DNA of 64,000 nt. Source: Pseudotabrizicola sp. Its GTDB lineage: Bacteria > Pseudomonadota > Alphaproteobacteria > Rhodobacterales > Rhodobacteraceae. Shown here piece after piece: positions 8,969-17,510 of this stretch. Below the pieces are notes generated by a model that did no database searches, was not told where the DNA came from, and was given only the letters and a program-made list of their open reading frames with translations. The translations under genes and the position numbers were made by a program. Numbering within the stretch: position 1 is the stretch's first letter; each line of letters opens with the position of its first letter. The DNA lies in contig NZ_JAUSNR010000002.1 in NCBI RefSeq assembly GCF_030656345.1, forward strand, positions 186,001-250,000, given 5' to 3'.

Positions 8969-10129
8969 ATGTCGCACGGCGTGCCCAACCGCAACTGGTC
9001 CTACCCCACCGCCATCAAATTCGGCGTTGGCCGGATTTCCGAACTGGCCGATCATGCCAAAAGCATCGGCCTGAAAAAGCCGCTGCTGGTGACCGACAAG
9101 GCACTGGCCAGCCTGCCGATCACGTCCGAGGCGCTGTCGGTCCTGGATGCCGCCGGGCTGGGCCGCGCGGTGTTTTCCGAGGTGGACCCCAACCCGAATG
9201 AGAAGAACATGACAGACGGCATCGCCGTCTATCTGGCGGGCGGCCATGATGGGGTGATCTGCTTTGGCGGCGGGTCTGCGCTGGATCTGGGCAAGATGAT
9301 CGCGCTGATGGCACATCAGCGGGCGGATCTGTCGGTCTGGGATCTGGAGGATGTGGACGACTGGTACACCCGCGCCGATGGCGACCAGATTGCGCCCATT
9401 CTGGCGGTGCCCACCACAGCTGGCACCGGGTCCGAAGTGGGGCGTGCAGGCGTTCTGACAAATTCGGAAACGCATAAGAAAAAGATCATCTTCCACCCCA
9501 AACTGATGCCCGCCGTCACGCTCTGTGACCCGGCCCTTACCGTGGGGATGCCGAAGTTCATCACGGCAGGCACCGGGATGGATGCCCTCGCGCATTGTCT
9601 GGAGGCGTATTGCAGCCCGTTCTACCACCCGATGTCGCAAGGCATCGCGCTGGAGGGCATGCGGCTGGTGTTTGAAAACCTGCCGGTCGTCTACAAAGAC
9701 CCGACCAACCTGATGGCGCGCGGCCATATGATGTCTGCGGCGGCCATGGGGGCCGTGGCCTTCCAGAAGGGGCTGGGTGCTATTCACTCGCTCAGCCACC
9801 CGGTGGGCGCTGTGTATGGCACCCATCATGGCACCACCAATGCCGTGGTCATGCCAATGGTGCTGGATTTCAACCGCCCGGCAATTGAAGACCGGATCAA
9901 CGCAGCGGCGGCCTATCTGGGCATTGGGGGAGGGTTCGATGGCTTCCGTTCTAAGGTCATGGATCTGCGGGCAGAACTGTCCATCCCGGCCGACCTGACC
10001 GCCATGGGCGTGAAGGCGGCGGATCTGGACATGCTGACCGATATGGCACTGGAAGATCCGTCCTGTGGCGGCAATCCCATTGCGATGACGAAGGAAAACA
10101 CCCGCGCGTTGTTTGACGCCTGCATGTGA
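8969..10129 (+). CDS. Iron-containing (group III) alcohol dehydrogenase
   Basis: FGGGSALDLGKMIALMA, PTTAGTGSEVGRAGVLTN, GTGMDALAHCLEAYCS, GAIHSLSHPVGAVYGTHHGTTNAVVMP are Fe-ADH motifs including metal-ligand histidines. Confidence 0.95.
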   Translation: MSHGVPNRNWSYPTAIKFGVGRISELADHAKSIGLKKPLLVTDKALASLPITSEALSVLDAAGLGRAVFSEVDPNPNEKNMTDGIAVYLAGGHDGVICFGGGSALDLGKMIALMAHQRADLSVWDLEDVDDWYTRADGDQIAPILAVPTTAGTGSEVGRAGVLTNSETHKKKIIFHPKLMPAVTLCDPALTVGMPKFITAGTGMDALAHCLEAYCSPFYHPMSQGIALEGMRLVFENLPVVYKDPTNLMARGHMMSAAAMGAVAFQKGLGAIHSLSHPVGAVYGTHHGTTNAVVMPMVLDFNRPAIEDRINAAAAYLGIGGGFDGFRSKVMDLRAELSIPADLTAMGVKAADLDMLTDMALEDPSCGGNPIAMTKENTRALFDACM

Positions 10130-10140
10130 CCGGAGGGGGC

Positions 10141-10217
10141 GGCGGGGTGAACCCCGCCCTACCCCGAACTCTGCGCGCCCGTTTCCTCCAAAGAGGTAGG
10201 GCGGGGTTCACCCCGCC
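10141..10217. repeat. Perfect 23-nt inverted repeat (REP-like; probable bidirectional terminator)
   Basis: GGCGGGGTGAACCCCGCCCTACC (10141-10163) and its exact reverse complement GGTAGGGCGGGGTTCACCCCGCC (10195-10217), between convergent genes. Confidence 0.75.
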
Positions 10218-10253
10218 TTTGTTCTGGCAACGGGCGACGAAAAGACCTGCGCC

Positions 10254-11315
10254 CTACGCCTGCAACAGAATGAAATCGCGGCCCGACAGGCTGACCTCAA
10301 CACTGCTGCCCACCACGGGCGGCGGTGTATCCGGGCGGTTGAAGGTGTCCAGCGACACCGCAGCGCCCGCCAGATCGGCTTTCAGCCGGATCACCGACCC
10401 CATGAAATGCACATCCGTCACCTTGGCCGTCAGCAGCGCTTCGGCATCAGGCAGGCGGCCCAGCCGCAGCGCCTCGGGGCGCAGCGCCACCGACAGCGTG
10501 TCCCCCGCGCGCGCTGCCAGCGGCGCACCCGGCAGTGTCAGCGTCTGACCGGCCAGCATCACCCGGCCTGCCGCTGCATCGGCGACCTCTACCTCAAATG
10601 TGTTCAGCGTGCCGACGAAGTTGGCCACAAACTTGGTGCGGGGCCGGTTGTAGATTTCGAACGGTGCGCCGACCTGATCGGCCACGCCGCCGTTCATCAC
10701 CACGATGCGGTCCGAAATGCTCATCGCCTCTTCCTGATCATGGGTCACGAAGATGGTTGTGATCCCAAGATCCTGCTGGATCTGCCGGATCTGGTTGCGC
10801 AAGGAAACCCGCACCTTGGCGTCCAGCGCCGACAACGGCTCATCCAGCAGCAGAACCGATGGGCGCGGCGCAAGCGCGCGCGCCAAGGCCACCCGCTGTT
10901 GCTGCCCGCCCGACAGCTGAAACGGGAACCGCCCGCCCAGATCGGACAGCCCGATCAGCGCCAGCATTTCGGCCACCCGCGCCTCGCGCTCGGCCCGCGG
11001 GGCGCCCTTGACCTTCAGGCCAAAGGCGACGTTATCGGCCACGGTCATGTTCGGAAACAGCGCATAGGCCTGAAACATCATGCCGATGTTGCGCGAATTG
11101 GCCTTCAGCCCGGTGACGTCCTTGCCATCGATCGTGATGTCGCCCGCTGTGGGGGATTCGAACCCCGCCACCATGCGCAGCACCGTGGTCTTGCCACAGC
11201 CCGAAGGGCCAAGCAGCGAAATGAACTCGCCCTTTTCAACCGACAGGCTGAAATCCTTGACCACGCGGTTCTGGCCGAAGGATTTTTCAAGATGGGTCAT
11301 GGTCAGGAAGGACAT
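10254..11315 (-). CDS. ABC transporter ATP-binding protein, PotA-like (spermidine/putrescine type)
   Basis: Walker A LLGPSGCGKTTVLRMVAG, signature LSGGQQQRVALARALAPRPSVLLLDEPLSALD, C-terminal TOBE-like region (SVALRPEALRL). Confidence 0.93.
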   Translation of the reverse strand: MSFLTMTHLEKSFGQNRVVKDFSLSVEKGEFISLLGPSGCGKTTVLRMVAGFESPTAGDITIDGKDVTGLKANSRNIGMMFQAYALFPNMTVADNVAFGLKVKGAPRAEREARVAEMLALIGLSDLGGRFPFQLSGGQQQRVALARALAPRPSVLLLDEPLSALDAKVRVSLRNQIRQIQQDLGITTIFVTHDQEEAMSISDRIVVMNGGVADQVGAPFEIYNRPRTKFVANFVGTLNTFEVEVADAAAGRVMLAGQTLTLPGAPLAARAGDTLSVALRPEALRLGRLPDAEALLTAKVTDVHFMGSVIRLKADLAGAAVSLDTFNRPDTPPPVVGSSVEVSLSGRDFILLQA

Positions 11316-12106
11316 CAGGCTTTCGCCCTTTCGTGTTTTGAGAACCGGGTGACAAGCTGCATCAACCCCATGCAGCCCCAGGTGATGGCAAAGGCGATCA
11401 CGGCCAGTGCAGGCGGCTCATAGGCGCGGTTGGCACCCAGCAGTTGCATGAACGGGCCAAAGGCCGGGCGATTGAGCAATGCCGCCATGGTGAATTCCCC
11501 CAGCACGATGGCCAGCGTCAGGAAGGCGCCCGACAGTACCGCCACCATCACATTGGGCAGGATGATCCGCGACAGGATCGTGACCCAGCCCGCGCCAAGG
11601 CTTTGCGCGGCCTCGGTCAGCGTGGTCACATCTATGGTGCGTAAGCCAGTATCGACTGAGCGGTACATGTAGGGCAGGGCCAACGTGGTATAGCCCATGG
11701 TCAGCAGGAAATCGGTGCCAAAGGCAGAGCCGGTCAACGGCAGAAAGCTGGAGGTGTTGTACAGCCGGATATAGCCGAACACGATCACGATCGCCGGAAT
11801 GACCAGCGGCAACAGGGTGATGAATTCAATCACAGGGCGGGCCTGCGGCAGCTTCAGCCGCACCCAATAGGCGGTTGGCACCACCAGCAGCACGCCCACC
11901 ACAATGGTCGCCGCCGACAGGATCAGCGAATAGCTGAACGTATCCCAGAAACGCTGATCCTCGAACACGCGGCGATAGGCGTCAAAGGAATACTCCCCCC
12001 GCCGCATCTTCAGGCTGAATTCAGTCATCCCGATCAGCGGCAACGCAAAGAAGACGCAGCCGAGCAGAAAGGTGCCCCAGGCGAAGAAACGGGTCATTTC
12101 AGCCAC
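11315..12106 (-). CDS. ABC transporter permease, PotC-like
   Basis: 263 aa, ~6 TM. EAA-loop-like TEAAQSLGAGWVTILSRIILPNVM. Confidence 0.9.
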   Translation of the reverse strand: MAEMTRFFAWGTFLLGCVFFALPLIGMTEFSLKMRRGEYSFDAYRRVFEDQRFWDTFSYSLILSAATIVVGVLLVVPTAYWVRLKLPQARPVIEFITLLPLVIPAIVIVFGYIRLYNTSSFLPLTGSAFGTDFLLTMGYTTLALPYMYRSVDTGLRTIDVTTLTEAAQSLGAGWVTILSRIILPNVMVAVLSGAFLTLAIVLGEFTMAALLNRPAFGPFMQLLGANRAYEPPALAVIAFAITWGCMGLMQLVTRFSKHERAKA

Positions 12107-12972
12107 CTTTCAGACCGCACGCGCAGCCAGATGTACAGGAAATTGGCCAGAGCGGTGATGACGATCATCCCGAAGGCAAGGGCATACCCCAGGTTCGGGT
12201 TGCCCAGCACATCGCCGCGGATCTGCGCGAACAGTTTGATCGGCACGATGTTCAGCTGCGGCCCGGTCAGCGCAAAGGCGGTCGCGACCGCGCCGAAGGC
12301 ATTGGCAAACAGCAGGGCGAAGGTGCCCAGCAAGGACGGGAACAGGATGGGCAGCGCCACCATGCGCCAGTATTGCGCGCCCGTCGCCCCCAGCACCGCC
12401 GCCGCCTCGCGCCATTCGCGCTTCAGCCCGTCCAGCGCCGGAATGATGATCAGGATCATCAGCGGGATCTGAAAGAACAGATAGGTGATGACCAGCCCCC
12501 AGAACGACAGCAGGTTGAACCCCATCGCCCGCAGGTTGATGCCGAACTCCGTGCGCAGCCAGACCGTGACCAGGCCGACTGGCCCCAGTGTCGCGATAAA
12601 GGCAAAGGCCAGCGGCACCCCGGCAAAGTTTGACGCAACACCGGAAAAGGTGATCAGCGGGTTTCGCGCGCCCTTCGGCAAGCCGCCAAACACCACGGCT
12701 GCGGCCATGGCAAAGCCGATGGCGCAGCCCAGCAGGGCGGTCACGAAAGACAGTTTGATCGATGTCCAGTAGGCAGACCGGATTGAGGCGTTGTTCAGGT
12801 CAATCAGGTTCTGCAGGGTAAAGCTGCCGTCAGCGGTCTGAAACGCGCCGATCACGATCTTCATTGTCGGCAGGATCAGGAACAGCACGGCGAAAATCAG
12901 AAAGGGCAGGATGCCAAGCCATTCGACAGGAAGTCGAAATCGCGGCCCGGTGTGGGGTCGGTCAGCTGGCAT
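12094..12972 (-). CDS. ABC transporter permease, PotB-like
   Basis: Polytopic. EAA-loop-like REAAAVLGATGAQYWRMVALPILFPSLLGTF. Start placed at the internal ATG (MPADRPHTG). Overlaps the next permease gene. Confidence 0.9.
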   Translation of the reverse strand: MPADRPHTGPRFRLPVEWLGILPFLIFAVLFLILPTMKIVIGAFQTADGSFTLQNLIDLNNASIRSAYWTSIKLSFVTALLGCAIGFAMAAAVVFGGLPKGARNPLITFSGVASNFAGVPLAFAFIATLGPVGLVTVWLRTEFGINLRAMGFNLLSFWGLVITYLFFQIPLMILIIIPALDGLKREWREAAAVLGATGAQYWRMVALPILFPSLLGTFALLFANAFGAVATAFALTGPQLNIVPIKLFAQIRGDVLGNPNLGYALAFGMIVITALANFLYIWLRVRSERWLK

Positions 12973-13033
12973 CGGGTGTCCCTGATCTTTGGTTGGTAAA
13001 CGGGGCACTTTGCGGCCCCTTTTCAAGAGGGTA

Positions 13034-13062
13034 CATCAGCCCGGCGCGATGCCGGGCTGATG
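13034..13062 (-). terminator. Intercistronic stem-loop between substrate-binding-protein and permease genes
   Basis: CATCAGCCCGGC-GCGAT-GCCGGGCTGATG, a perfect 12-bp stem just after the SBP stop on the minus strand. No clear U tract. Confidence 0.55.
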
Positions 13063-13072
13063 TCAGTCTGTC

Positions 13073-14176
13073 TTATTCGACGTTGGCACCGACGGTTGCA
13101 TCCCAGCCACCGACAACGGCGGCCTTGTTTGCGTCCACTTCTTCCAGTGTCGGGAAGTAAGCGGCCTCATAGGATTCTGCCGGTGGCAGGGCTTCCATCA
13201 GATCGGCCGGCAGTTTGTCGGCGGCCGCCATCGCGTTGAAGCGCGCAGGGTGGCAGTAGCCTTTCAGCCAGCCCAGCTGACCTTCGTCCGAATACAGGTA
13301 TTCCATCCACAGCTTGGCGGCATTGGGCTGCGGTGCATAGGCCGAAATCGCTTGCACATAAACCCCGGCCAGAACGCCGGATGCCGGCACAACAACCTCA
13401 ACCGGCGGGTTGCCGGCCAGCGTGTCACGGGCGGCCAGCGCGTTATAGTCCCACATGATGACGATCGGCGTGGTGCCTTGTGCCAGCGTGCCGGTCTTGC
13501 CGATGACCGGAACAAAGTTGTCCGCGTCGTTCAGCGCCTTGAAGAAATCAAGCCCGGCTTTGCCAGCCTCTTCGCCCGCAGCAGCGCCGGTGGACAGACC
13601 TGCCGCCAGCACACCCAGAATTGCCTGGTTCGACGCGCGTGGGTCGCCTGCAAGGGCAACCATGCCCGCATATTCCGGCTTGAGCAGATCGGCCCAGTCC
13701 TGCGGGACATTCTCGACGATGTCGGTGTTCACAAGAAACGACATCACGCCATAATAGTCAGCGTACCAATGGCCTTCGGCATCCTTGATCGCATCGGGGA
13801 TTTCGTCCCAGGTTGCGACTTTGTAGGCCTGGGTCAGGCCCTCGGCCTTGGCTTGCGGGCCAAAGGCCAGACCAACGTCGATCACGTCTGGCGCTTGCGG
13901 GCCCTTGTTGTCTTTGTTGGCCTTGATCGCCTCGATCTCATCGGCCGAACCGGCATCGGGGTTCAGCTCGTTGACGGTGATTTCGGGATACTTGGCCTTG
14001 AAGCCGGCGATCACGTCGCCATAGCCGCACCAGTCATGCGGCAGAGCGATGGTCGACAGCATGCCTTCGGCTTTCGCAGCGGCTTCCAGTTCGGCCATTG
14101 ACTGGGCCGAAGCCAGCGGTGCGCTCAGCACCACGGCGAGGCTGGTCGTCAGCCCAAGCAGTTTCTTTGTCATCAT
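13073..14176 (-). CDS. ABC transporter substrate-binding protein (PotD/iron-type periplasmic fold)
   Basis: Signal peptide MMTKKLLGLTTSLAVVLSAPLASAQS. Periplasmic binding protein fold, first gene of the ABC operon. Confidence 0.88.
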   Translation of the reverse strand: MMTKKLLGLTTSLAVVLSAPLASAQSMAELEAAAKAEGMLSTIALPHDWCGYGDVIAGFKAKYPEITVNELNPDAGSADEIEAIKANKDNKGPQAPDVIDVGLAFGPQAKAEGLTQAYKVATWDEIPDAIKDAEGHWYADYYGVMSFLVNTDIVENVPQDWADLLKPEYAGMVALAGDPRASNQAILGVLAAGLSTGAAAGEEAGKAGLDFFKALNDADNFVPVIGKTGTLAQGTTPIVIMWDYNALAARDTLAGNPPVEVVVPASGVLAGVYVQAISAYAPQPNAAKLWMEYLYSDEGQLGWLKGYCHPARFNAMAAADKLPADLMEALPPAESYEAAYFPTLEEVDANKAAVVGGWDATVGANVE

Positions 14177-14497
14177 TGGAGTCTCTCCCGGTTGATCATT
14201 TCTGTCCCGCTTGCCATGCCGTTCCCTCTGCCCGACCGCCCGGAACGGATTCGCGGTTTATCGGGGAAGGTTAAGGGTGCATCGGCGAGTCAGACAAGTC
14301 GTCTATCGCTGTCGTGTGACAATTTTTTCACAAGAACTCAGGCTGAAACAATTATATCGGGTTTCCAGGACCTTTGTCCTCTCCCCTGCGGCCAGCACCG
14401 CCCATTGCATGGGCAGAGTGACCATACCCCGAGGGCCCGCCATGCCCCGCACTTGGCCTTGACTCCGATGCCAGCAGATCAATAGAAACGCTGATCC

Positions 14498-14657
14498 AAG
14501 TTCCGGCCTGAAACCGGATGAAAAGGGAACACGGAAGGGGCCTGCCCCAGACCGTGGCTGCCCCCGCAACTGTAAGCGGTGAGCGACGTTGAATATACCA
14601 CTGGGGCAACCCGGGAAGGTCAACCGAGCGACGACCCGCGAGCCAGGAGACCTGCTT
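14498..14657 (+). ncRNA. Cobalamin (B12) riboswitch
   Basis: Conserved segments GAAAAGGGAACACGG, GCTGCCCCCGCAACTGTAAGCGG, CCACTGGGGCAACCCGGGAAGG, CGACGACCCGCGAGCCAGGAGACCTGC, directly upstream of a btuB-like gene. Boundaries approximate. Confidence 0.92.
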
Positions 14658-14809
14658 GGATGATCACCCTTTCCGGGCGCGGGGCGCGTCATGGGAGCGG
14701 TTTTTCCGCAGCGGTGACGATCACGCATCGTCTGTGGAAAGTGTCATGCTTTCCCGGATCAAACCGCATTGCGGGTCAGCTGACCCGTCCGGCCAAAGGA
14801 ACGCACAAG

Positions 14810-16693
14810 ATGCACGGCATCTCCAGACTGGCACTGATTTCCGCCCTTGCCACGACCGCACTCGCCACCCCAGCACTGGCGCAGGATACTGACGATATCG
14901 CGCTTGATAAGATTACTGTGACAGCCAATCGCACGGTGACTGACCGCAAACGTACCGGCGTCTCCGCAACTGTGATTTCAGGTTCCGATCTGGGCGCGGC
15001 TCAAGAGCTGGGTATCGCAAGCGCGTTTAGCCGGTTGGCGGGCCTATCGGTCGTGCAACAGGGTGCTTTCGGAAGCCCGGCCAGTGTCCGCATCCGGGGT
15101 GCGGATCAGCGCTACATCGCAGTGTTCATCGATGGCATCCGTGTTTCAGACCCGAGCGGCGTGCAAACAGAGTTCGACTTCGGCAGGCTGCCCACGGCGG
15201 GCATTGACCGGATTGAGATATTGCGCGGCTCTCAATCGGCGCTGTGGGGCGGGTCGGCGGTCGGCGGCGTGATCAACTTTACGACGGCACGGCCAACCGA
15301 AGACGGAACGACACAGCAGGTCCAGACCGAAGCCGGCAGCTTTGGCACTGCCAGCCTGAGCTACAGCCTGACACAGAAAACCACCGATCTTGAAACCGCG
15401 CTGACGCTGACGCACCTGCGAACCGATGGATTTTCGGCGGCGGCGACCGGCACAGAGCGGGACGGGGCCGAAGCCACACGGGCCTCAGCCATCCTCCGCT
15501 ATCATCTGACAGATATGCTCACCTTGGGCGGGGCGGCGTTTCACCAGAAAACAAATGCCGAATTTGATGGGTACATTGATACTGACGGGGATACCTATGG
15601 CGATACATTTGCCGACTTGCCGAACGTCAAATCGGCGCGCGAAACTGGCCTGCGCGCGTTTGCCGAACTGTCACTGGGCAACACCGAACATGTTTTCGAC
15701 GTCACCCGCTATCAGATCGGCCGGAACGTTTCCGACGAAAACGGCGTAGGTGAGTTTAAAGGCAACCGCACCACTGTCAGTTGGCAGGCTACATCCGACA
15801 TCATTGCCAATCTGTCCCTGGTTTACGGCGCGGACACGATGCTGGAAAAGGCCGAGTATACCAACCTGCCGGGTGGCATTGCCGATACCCGGCTGTCGGG
15901 GGCCTTTGCGCAAGCGCTGTGGGCTGTGACTCCTCAGACGGATATTTCGGCAACAGTCCGGGTCGACCATAATTCTACCTTTGGGAATTTTTCAACCGGC
16001 CGCATCGCGCTGGCCTTCCGTCCCGATGATGCCACAACCCTGCGCGCAGCGGTGGCGACGGGCTATCGCGCACCGTCAATTGACGAACGGTTCGGCAACT
16101 ATCCTTCGCTGTTCTTCGTTGGCAATCCCGCTTTGACGCCGGAGGAAAGTCTGTCACTTGAACTGGGAGCGGAACATGAATTTGCGGGCGGTGCAGTGGT
16201 GTCGGCCACCGTATTCCGGCTGGAGGTTGACAACCTGATCACCTCGACTGCCTTCTTTGACTCGCTGGAGAACATCGACGGCACTTCGGTTCGTCAAGGC
16301 GTCGAACTCGGGGCTGAAATTCCGTTGGCAGAGCATTTCCGTTTTGGGGTTGCCTATACCTACACCGATGCGCGCCGCCCTGACCGTACGGTGGGGGAAA
16401 AGCGCATCGGCCTTGTGCCCTATCACGAACTGGCTGCGATGCTGGACAGCGACATTACCGACCGTTTGTCCGCCGGCCTTTCTGTCAAGCATGCTGCGGG
16501 GCGCAAGGATGATTTTGGCAACTCTGATATGCCCGATTATACAGTGGTCAACGCGCAGGCTGCCTATCAGATCTCCGATACCGCCGAGGTTTATATGCGG
16601 ATCGAGAATCTGTTCGACACCGATTACCAAACCTCAGTCGGCTATGCATCGGCTGGCCGTTCAGCCTATGTGGGGCTTCGTGCCAGGTTTTAG
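14810..16693 (+). CDS. btuB: TonB-dependent vitamin B12 outer-membrane receptor (BtuB-like)
   Basis: Signal peptide MHGISRLALISALATTALATPALAQ, TonB box/plug (DKITVTANR...VRIRGADQRYIAVFIDGIRVSDPSG...GIDRIEILRGSQSALWGGSAVGGVINF), C-terminal beta-barrel motif ending YVGLRARF. Downstream of a B12 riboswitch. Confidence 0.92.
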   Translation: MHGISRLALISALATTALATPALAQDTDDIALDKITVTANRTVTDRKRTGVSATVISGSDLGAAQELGIASAFSRLAGLSVVQQGAFGSPASVRIRGADQRYIAVFIDGIRVSDPSGVQTEFDFGRLPTAGIDRIEILRGSQSALWGGSAVGGVINFTTARPTEDGTTQQVQTEAGSFGTASLSYSLTQKTTDLETALTLTHLRTDGFSAAATGTERDGAEATRASAILRYHLTDMLTLGGAAFHQKTNAEFDGYIDTDGDTYGDTFADLPNVKSARETGLRAFAELSLGNTEHVFDVTRYQIGRNVSDENGVGEFKGNRTTVSWQATSDIIANLSLVYGADTMLEKAEYTNLPGGIADTRLSGAFAQALWAVTPQTDISATVRVDHNSTFGNFSTGRIALAFRPDDATTLRAAVATGYRAPSIDERFGNYPSLFFVGNPALTPEESLSLELGAEHEFAGGAVVSATVFRLEVDNLITSTAFFDSLENIDGTSVRQGVELGAEIPLAEHFRFGVAYTYTDARRPDRTVGEKRIGLVPYHELAAMLDSDITDRLSAGLSVKHAAGRKDDFGNSDMPDYTVVNAQAAYQISDTAEVYMRIENLFDTDYQTSVGYASAGRSAYVGLRARF

Positions 16694-17510
16694 GGCCGCC
16701 CTGCTCGCGGCACTTTTTGCAGGGGCTTCGCCTGCCCTTGCCGACGCCCCCCAACGGGTCGTCTCCATCAACCTGTGCACCGATCAGTTGGCCATGCTAC
16801 TGGCCGGGTCGGGCCAGCTGATTTCGGTCTCGTTCCTTGCACAAGACCCACGGTCTTCGGTCATGGTAGATCAGGCCCTGGCCTATCCCGCCAACCGCGC
16901 CCTTGCGGAGGAGGTCTATCTGCTGAAGCCTGATCTGGTTCTGGCCGGTACGTTCACCGCCGGGGCCACCGTGTCGATGCTGGAACGGCTGGGGATTGCG
17001 GTGGCGACCTTCCCGCCCGCATCGTCTTTGGCCGAGGTGCGGCAGGGCATGGTGGATATGGGCGCGGTCCTTGGCCGGCAGGATCAGGCCGCTGCCATGG
17101 TGGCCCGTTTTGACGCGGGTCTGGCGGAGCTGTCCGAGGCTGATGCAACGCAGCACCCCACCGCTGCCACCTATGCCGCCAATGGCTACACGCCGGGCGC
17201 GAACAGTCTGTCGGGCGATATCATCCGCGCCGCCGGGTTCCGCCACCTTGCCGCAGAACTGGGCCTGACCCAAGGCGGGTTCCTGCCGCTTGAGGCGCTT
17301 ATTCTGGCCGCCCCCGATCTGGTCGTGGTGGGGGAGACCTACCCCGGCAACTCGCGCGCCGAAGAGATCCTGTCGCACCCGGCCCTGACGCAACTGCGCG
17401 GGGGGCGCGAAACGCTGGAAGACCGCGACTGGGTCTGCGGGTTGCCCGGCGTGGTCGATGCCGTCACCCGGATGCGCGCGGCCCGTGATGCGATCGGGGA
17501 TGCACCATGA
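16668..17510 (+). CDS. btuF: ABC transporter substrate-binding protein, BtuF-like
   Basis: RVVSINLCTDQLAMLLAGSGQLISVSFLAQDP..., signal-like N-terminus. Start overlaps the btuB 3' end. Part of the riboswitch-led operon. Confidence 0.85.
   Translation: MWGFVPGFRAALLAALFAGASPALADAPQRVVSINLCTDQLAMLLAGSGQLISVSFLAQDPRSSVMVDQALAYPANRALAEEVYLLKPDLVLAGTFTAGATVSMLERLGIAVATFPPASSLAEVRQGMVDMGAVLGRQDQAAAMVARFDAGLAELSEADATQHPTAATYAANGYTPGANSLSGDIIRAAGFRHLAAELGLTQGGFLPLEALILAAPDLVVVGETYPGNSRAEEILSHPALTQLRGGRETLEDRDWVCGLPGVVDAVTRMRAARDAIGDAP

Noticed and set aside
7069-8994. 641-aa minus-strand ORF antisense to GS-like and ALDH genes
   Set aside because: No domain signature, low-complexity antisense translation; the ALDH motifs on the plus strand are unambiguous.
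14579-14809. N-terminal extension of the BtuB ORF (start at 14579)
   Set aside because: The upstream part lies inside the cobalamin riboswitch; the signal peptide begins at the ATG at 14810.
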